Part shown: in pieces, positions 61,014 through 64,000 of the stretch | How positions within the stretch are numbered: the first letter of the stretch is position 1 | How the letters are laid out: each line of letters starts with the position of its first letter | Assembly (NCBI RefSeq): GCF_036346105.1 | Contig: NZ_CP107811.1 | Location: 4,731,501 to 4,795,500 of the forward strand | Direction of reading: 5' to 3' | Length of the DNA stretch: 64,000 nt | DNA from: Streptomyces sp. NBC_00539 | GTDB lineage: Bacteria; Actinomycetota; Actinomycetes; Streptomycetales; Streptomycetaceae | Notes under the pieces: generated by a model | Told to the model about the DNA's origin: nothing | The model's input: only the letters and a program-made list of their open reading frames with translations | Database searches by the model: none | Position numbers and translations under genes: made by a program

Positions 61014-62243
61014 CTAGGACTGGAGATCGCCGTCGGCCAGACGCCCCAGGATCAGGGCGATCCGGAGCGTGAACGCGGAACGGACATCGGAGGGTGACCA
61101 GCCGGTGACGTCGGTCACACGTCGCAGCCGGTAGCGCACCGTGTTGGGGTGCACGAACAGCATCCGCGCCGCCCCCTCCAGGCTGCTCGCCTGCTCCAGG
61201 TAGACGCTCAGCGTCTCCAGCAGCGCCGAGCCCGCCTCCTCCAGCGGTCTGTAGATCTCCTCCACCAGCTGCTCCCTCGCCGAGGGATCCGCCGCGATGG
61301 CGCGCTCCGGAAGAAGATCGTCCGCCAGCACCGGACGCGGCGCGTCCTGCCAGGCCGTGCACGCCTTGAGCCCGGCCGCCGCGGCCTGCGCGGACTTCGT
61401 CGCGTTCAGCAGGTCCGGGACCACCGGCCCGGCCACCACCGGACCGGCCGCGAACGGGCCGATCAGCGACTTCGCCACCTGCAACGGGTTGTCGCTGCCG
61501 CCCGCGATGACCACGAGGCGGTCGCCCAGCACGCCCGTCAGCACCTGGAGCTTGTGGTGCCGGGCGGCACGCCGGATCGCCTCGACCGTCAGCTCGCTGT
61601 CCCCGTCCGGGGCGGTGCCCAGGACGACGCACACGTGCTCCGGCGAGTTCCAGCCCAGCGCCGCCGCCCGCGACAGCGCGCCCTCGTCCGCCTCGCCCGA
61701 CAGCACCGCATTGACGACGAGGGACTCCAGGCGGGCGTCCCACGCACCACGCGCCTCGGCCGCCTGGGCGTACACCTGGGCGGTCGCGAAGGCGATCTCC
61801 CGCGCGTACACGAGCAGCGCCTCGCGCAGCACCGACTCGTCGCCCGGGGCCGCCACCTCGTCGATCGCGGTCTCCATGACCTCGATCGTCGTACGGACCA
61901 TCTCCACCGTCTGGCGCAAGGTGATCGCCCGGGTCAGCTCGCGCGGAGCCGTCCCGAACACGTCCGTGGAGATCGCCTGCGGGGTCTCCGGGTGCCGGAA
62001 CCACTCCGTGAACGCGGCGATGCCGGCCTGGGCGACCAGGCCGATCCACGACCGGTTCTCCGGCGGCATCGCCCGGTACCACGGCAGGGTCTCGTCCATG
62101 CGCGCGATCGCGTTCGCGGCGAGCCGGCCGGCGGACTTCTCCAGCCGGCGCAGCGTCGCCGAATGCGGGTGGGCGGGATGCGCGGCGTGCGCGGGACGCG
62201 CCGGGCCGGTCTCGGGGGAATGCTCACGTTCGGGTTGGGGCAC
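61014..62243 (-). CDS. fasR: PucR/CdaR-type transcriptional activator of fatty acid synthesis
   Basis: The 409-residue regulator has an N-terminal helical sensor region (SATLRRLEKSAGRLAANAIARM, WYRAMPPENRSWIGLVAQAGI), a GGDEF-like CdaR middle and a C-terminal PucR helix-turn-helix (YLEQASSLEGAARMLFVHPNTVRYRLRRVTDVTGWSPSD). It lies directly before fabD in the same direction, matching FasR of S. coelicolor, which activates the fab operon. The GTG at 62243 has no clear ribosome site; a start further up would add a basic, atypical tail. Gene identity rests on context plus domain order. Confidence 0.92.
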   Translation of the reverse strand: MPQPEREHSPETGPARPAHAAHPAHPHSATLRRLEKSAGRLAANAIARMDETLPWYRAMPPENRSWIGLVAQAGIAAFTEWFRHPETPQAISTDVFGTAPRELTRAITLRQTVEMVRTTIEVMETAIDEVAAPGDESVLREALLVYAREIAFATAQVYAQAAEARGAWDARLESLVVNAVLSGEADEGALSRAAALGWNSPEHVCVVLGTAPDGDSELTVEAIRRAARHHKLQVLTGVLGDRLVVIAGGSDNPLQVAKSLIGPFAAGPVVAGPVVPDLLNATKSAQAAAAGLKACTAWQDAPRPVLADDLLPERAIAADPSAREQLVEEIYRPLEEAGSALLETLSVYLEQASSLEGAARMLFVHPNTVRYRLRRVTDVTGWSPSDVRSAFTLRIALILGRLADGDLQS

Positions 62244-62359
62244 GGGACAAGACTGCCTTATCGGTGACGGGGCGCGGAGCCGGGTCACCGGCACCCGCCC
62301 CCGCCGCGCCCGCCGCACCCGTCCCGGAAGGACGCGCACAGAGGTCTACGGTGGCCACC

Positions 62360-63016
62360 ATGATTGACGTACGCCGCGCCGCAGACCGGTACGAGGGCGG
62401 GAACCCGGCCGCCGGGATCACCACCCGGCACGCCTTCTCCTTCGGGTCCTTCTACGACCCGGACAACATCCGCTTCGGGCCCCTGCTGGCCTGCAACGAG
62501 GAGTTGCTCCGGCCCGGCTCCGGTTTCGACGAGCACCCCCACAGCCAGACCGAGATCGTCACCTGGGTGGTGGAGGGCGAGCTCACGCACAAGGACAGCA
62601 CCACCGGCCACACCGGCCAGGTCGGTGCCGGCGACGTGCAGCACTTCTGCGCCGGCTCGGGCGCGCGGCACATCGAACGCAACGACGGGCCCGTCCCGCT
62701 GCGCTTCGTCCAGACCTGGCTCGCCCCGCTCACGGCGGGCGGTGAGCCCTCCTACCGGCTCGTCCGGGGCCTCGCGGACGGCGAGGCCTGCGAGATCCCG
62801 GCCGCCGGGGCCGTCCTGCGCGTGCGGCGGCCCGGGGCGGGCGAGCGGATCACCGTGCCGGCGGCGCCCCGCGTCTACCTGCACGTCGTACGGGGCGACC
62901 TGCGTCTGGACGGCGAGGAACTCGGCCCCGGCGACTCGGCGCGCATCACCGGCGAGCCGGAGCTGCAGATCGTCGCCGGCTCCCCGGGCGAGCTGCTGAT
63001 CTGGGAACTGCCCTGA
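62360..63016 (+). CDS. Pirin-family bicupin protein
   Basis: The 218-residue protein has two cupin halves. The N-half keeps the metal ligands in FDEHPHSQTEIVTWVVEGEL and VQHFCAGSGARHIERN. Bacterial pirins can show quercetinase activity or act as regulators; the role here is unknown. An in-frame GTG at 62351 has a better-spaced GAGG ribosome site and would add three residues; the ATG at 62360 gives the usual family start MIDVRRA. It diverges from fasR across about 116 bases. Confidence 0.9.
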   Translation: MIDVRRAADRYEGGNPAAGITTRHAFSFGSFYDPDNIRFGPLLACNEELLRPGSGFDEHPHSQTEIVTWVVEGELTHKDSTTGHTGQVGAGDVQHFCAGSGARHIERNDGPVPLRFVQTWLAPLTAGGEPSYRLVRGLADGEACEIPAAGAVLRVRRPGAGERITVPAAPRVYLHVVRGDLRLDGEELGPGDSARITGEPELQIVAGSPGELLIWELP

Positions 63017-63068
63017 ACCCGTGCGGCGCCGGGCGACGCGGCGTCCGGCAAGATGCGAAAGAGACTGC

Positions 63069-63905
63069 CTAGCGCCCGCGCAGTTCTGCGAGGACCGCGT
63101 CGGTGAACGGGGTCCAGGCCTCCACGGCCCACGGGCCGAAGGCGCGGTCGGTCAGCGCCACGCACGCCGCGCGGGCGTCCGGGTCCACCCACAGGAAGGT
63201 GCCGGACTGGCCGAAGTGCCCGAAGGTGCGGGGCGAGGAAGTGGTGCCCGTCCAGTGCGGGGACTTGCCGTCGCGGATCTCCAGGCCGAGCCCCCAGTCG
63301 TTGGGGGACTGGTGCCCGTAGCCCGGCAGGACGCCCTTGAGGCCCGGGTGCACGACCGAGGTGGCCTCGGCGACGGTCCGGACGTCGAGCAGCCTCGGCG
63401 CCTGGAGCTCCGCGGCGAAGCGCACCAGGTCGGAGACGGTCGAGACGCCGTCCTTGGCCGGGGAACCGTCCAGGGAGCTCGACGCCATGCCCAGCGGCTC
63501 GAAGACGGCCTGGTGCAGGTACTCGGCGAAGGGGATCCCGGTGGCCTTGGCGATGTGGTCGCCGAGCACCTCGAAACCCGCGTTGGAGTACAGCCGGCGC
63601 CGGCCGGGCGGGCCCATCACCCGGTGCTCGTCGAAGGCGAGACCGCTGGTGTGGGCGAGCAGGTGACGGACCGTCGAACCCTCCGGTCCGGCCGGCTCGT
63701 CCAGTTCGACCGCGCCTTCCTCGTACGCGACGAGAGCGGCGTACGCGGTGAGCGGCTTGGTGACCGAGGCCAGGGGGAAACGGTGGTCCACGGGCCCGTG
63801 GGAGCCGGCCACGCTCCCGTCGGCGCGCACGACGGCCGCCGCGGCGGTCGGTACCGGCCAGCTCTCGATGGTCCGCAGGGTCTGCAAGGTCTCCGGGCTC
63901 TCCAT
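63069..63905 (-). CDS. Serine hydrolase (class C beta-lactamase/esterase family)
   Basis: The 278-residue protein has the penicillin-binding fold motifs SVTK (PLASVTKPLTAYAAL, nucleophile Ser), YSN (RRLYSNAGFEVLG) and HFGQSGT in place of KTG. No signal peptide is seen, so it is likely cytoplasmic and an esterase or peptidase, not a secreted beta-lactamase. The ATG at 63905 is preferred since the longer frame upstream runs through the MerR-type promoter. It diverges from the MerR gene with 52 bases between. Confidence 0.88.
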   Translation of the reverse strand: MESPETLQTLRTIESWPVPTAAAAVVRADGSVAGSHGPVDHRFPLASVTKPLTAYAALVAYEEGAVELDEPAGPEGSTVRHLLAHTSGLAFDEHRVMGPPGRRRLYSNAGFEVLGDHIAKATGIPFAEYLHQAVFEPLGMASSSLDGSPAKDGVSTVSDLVRFAAELQAPRLLDVRTVAEATSVVHPGLKGVLPGYGHQSPNDWGLGLEIRDGKSPHWTGTTSSPRTFGHFGQSGTFLWVDPDARAACVALTDRAFGPWAVEAWTPFTDAVLAELRGR

Positions 63906-63919
63906 GCGCCCGAGCCTAC

Positions 63920-63950
63920 TTGCTTGGAGTGCACTCCAAGGTTTTAGCGT
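63920..63950 (+). promoter_or_regulatory. MerR-type promoter with 18-bp palindromic operator
   Basis: CTTGGAGTGCACTCCAAG (63923-63940) is a perfect palindrome. It sits inside a 19-bp spacer between -35-like TTGCTT (63920-63925) and -10-like TAGCGT (63945-63950). The long spacer with a central palindrome is the hallmark of MerR-regulated promoters. The start codon lies 8 bases after the -10, so the mRNA is probably leaderless. Confidence 0.75.
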
Positions 63951-63957
63951 GGTGGTC

Positions 63958-64000
63958 ATGAGCCTGACGCAGACGCGGTACACGATCAGCGAAGTCGAGG
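63958..64000 (+). CDS. Probable MerR-family regulator, only the first 14 codons in window
   Basis: ATG at 63958 starts MSLTQTRYTISEVE. YTISEVE matches the beginning of the MerR winged helix (usually YTIGEVA). The gene runs off the right edge. The MerR-type promoter immediately upstream supports the call and suggests autoregulation. Effector and targets are unknown. Confidence 0.7.
   Translation, partial: MSLTQTRYTISEVE

Overview
The window is a high-GC (about 70% or more), densely packed chromosomal segment with GTG starts, 4-nt ATGA/GTGA overlaps and strong third-position G/C bias. The gene content (HrdA-type sigma factor, FasR-fabDH-acpP-fabF operon, DUF3145, Mbl-like MreB paralogue, class F sortase, nasA/nirBD under GlnR-like boxes) points firmly to Streptomyces. 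Most of it is ordinary chromosome core. I see no phage, insertion sequence, CRISPR array, origin or biosynthetic gene cluster.

Layout. 1-2117: truncated MFS exporter and dusB. 2118-5400: structured leader and ppdK, followed by two strong hairpins. 5575-7320: a regulator carrying a TTA codon and a VOC protein. 7333-12452: assimilatory nitrite reductase operon (FAD oxidoreductase, nirB, nirD) divergent from a TauE/SafE permease. 12487-13796: class F sortase with a surface protein. 14168-19251: gamma-glutamylcyclotransferase-like protein, dnaG, ferredoxin reductase-like protein, dgt. 19307-24092: sirohydrochlorin chelatase, SanA-like protein, SDR, nitrate reductase nasA. 24267-31167: hrdA-type sigma factor, heterodimeric ABC exporter, xylulokinase, YtxH-like protein. 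31313-31711: two tRNA-Asn and one CAU tRNA. 32059-38115: class II amidotransferase, SHOCT protein, GAP-family protein, secreted HET-C/CinY-like protein, MFS exporter, YbdK ligase. 38339-42666: MFS exporter, gene remnants, acyl-CoA carboxyltransferase, LysE/Lrp pair. 42667-46600: decayed small gene, GAF histidine kinase overlapping an MreB-like gene, secreted lipase. 46716-53000: two hypothetical proteins, MarR, MDR oxidoreductase, Ohr, EI24 protein, nitrilase-type hydrolase, TetR. 53069-56513: GH3 beta-glucosidase and secreted SGNH hydrolase. 56765-62243: DUF3145 and the fatty acid synthesis operon with its activator gene fasR. 62360-64000: pirin, serine hydrolase and the first codons of a MerR-like regulator with a textbook MerR promoter.

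How genes work together. nasA (nitrate to nitrite), the nir operon (nitrite to ammonium) and the CbiX/SirB chelatase (the iron-insertion step towards siroheme, the NirB cofactor) form a nitrate assimilation set spread over 17 kb. Each is preceded by pentamers at GlnR-type 11-nt periodicity. fasR, fabD, fabH, acpP and fabF make up the type II fatty acid synthase initiation and elongation set.

Most interesting points: (i) a histidine kinase lacking recognisable ATP-binding boxes, translationally coupled to an MreB-like protein whose second phosphate motif is degenerate; (ii) three candidate GlnR boxes; (iii) a TTA (bldA-type) codon at position 33 of an ArsR-like regulator gene; (iv) a heavily structured leader before ppdK; (v) a MerR-type promoter with a perfect 18-bp palindrome; (vi) several intergenic tandem repeats and two decayed loci. 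All assignments come from reading the sequence and family knowledge; no searches were run.
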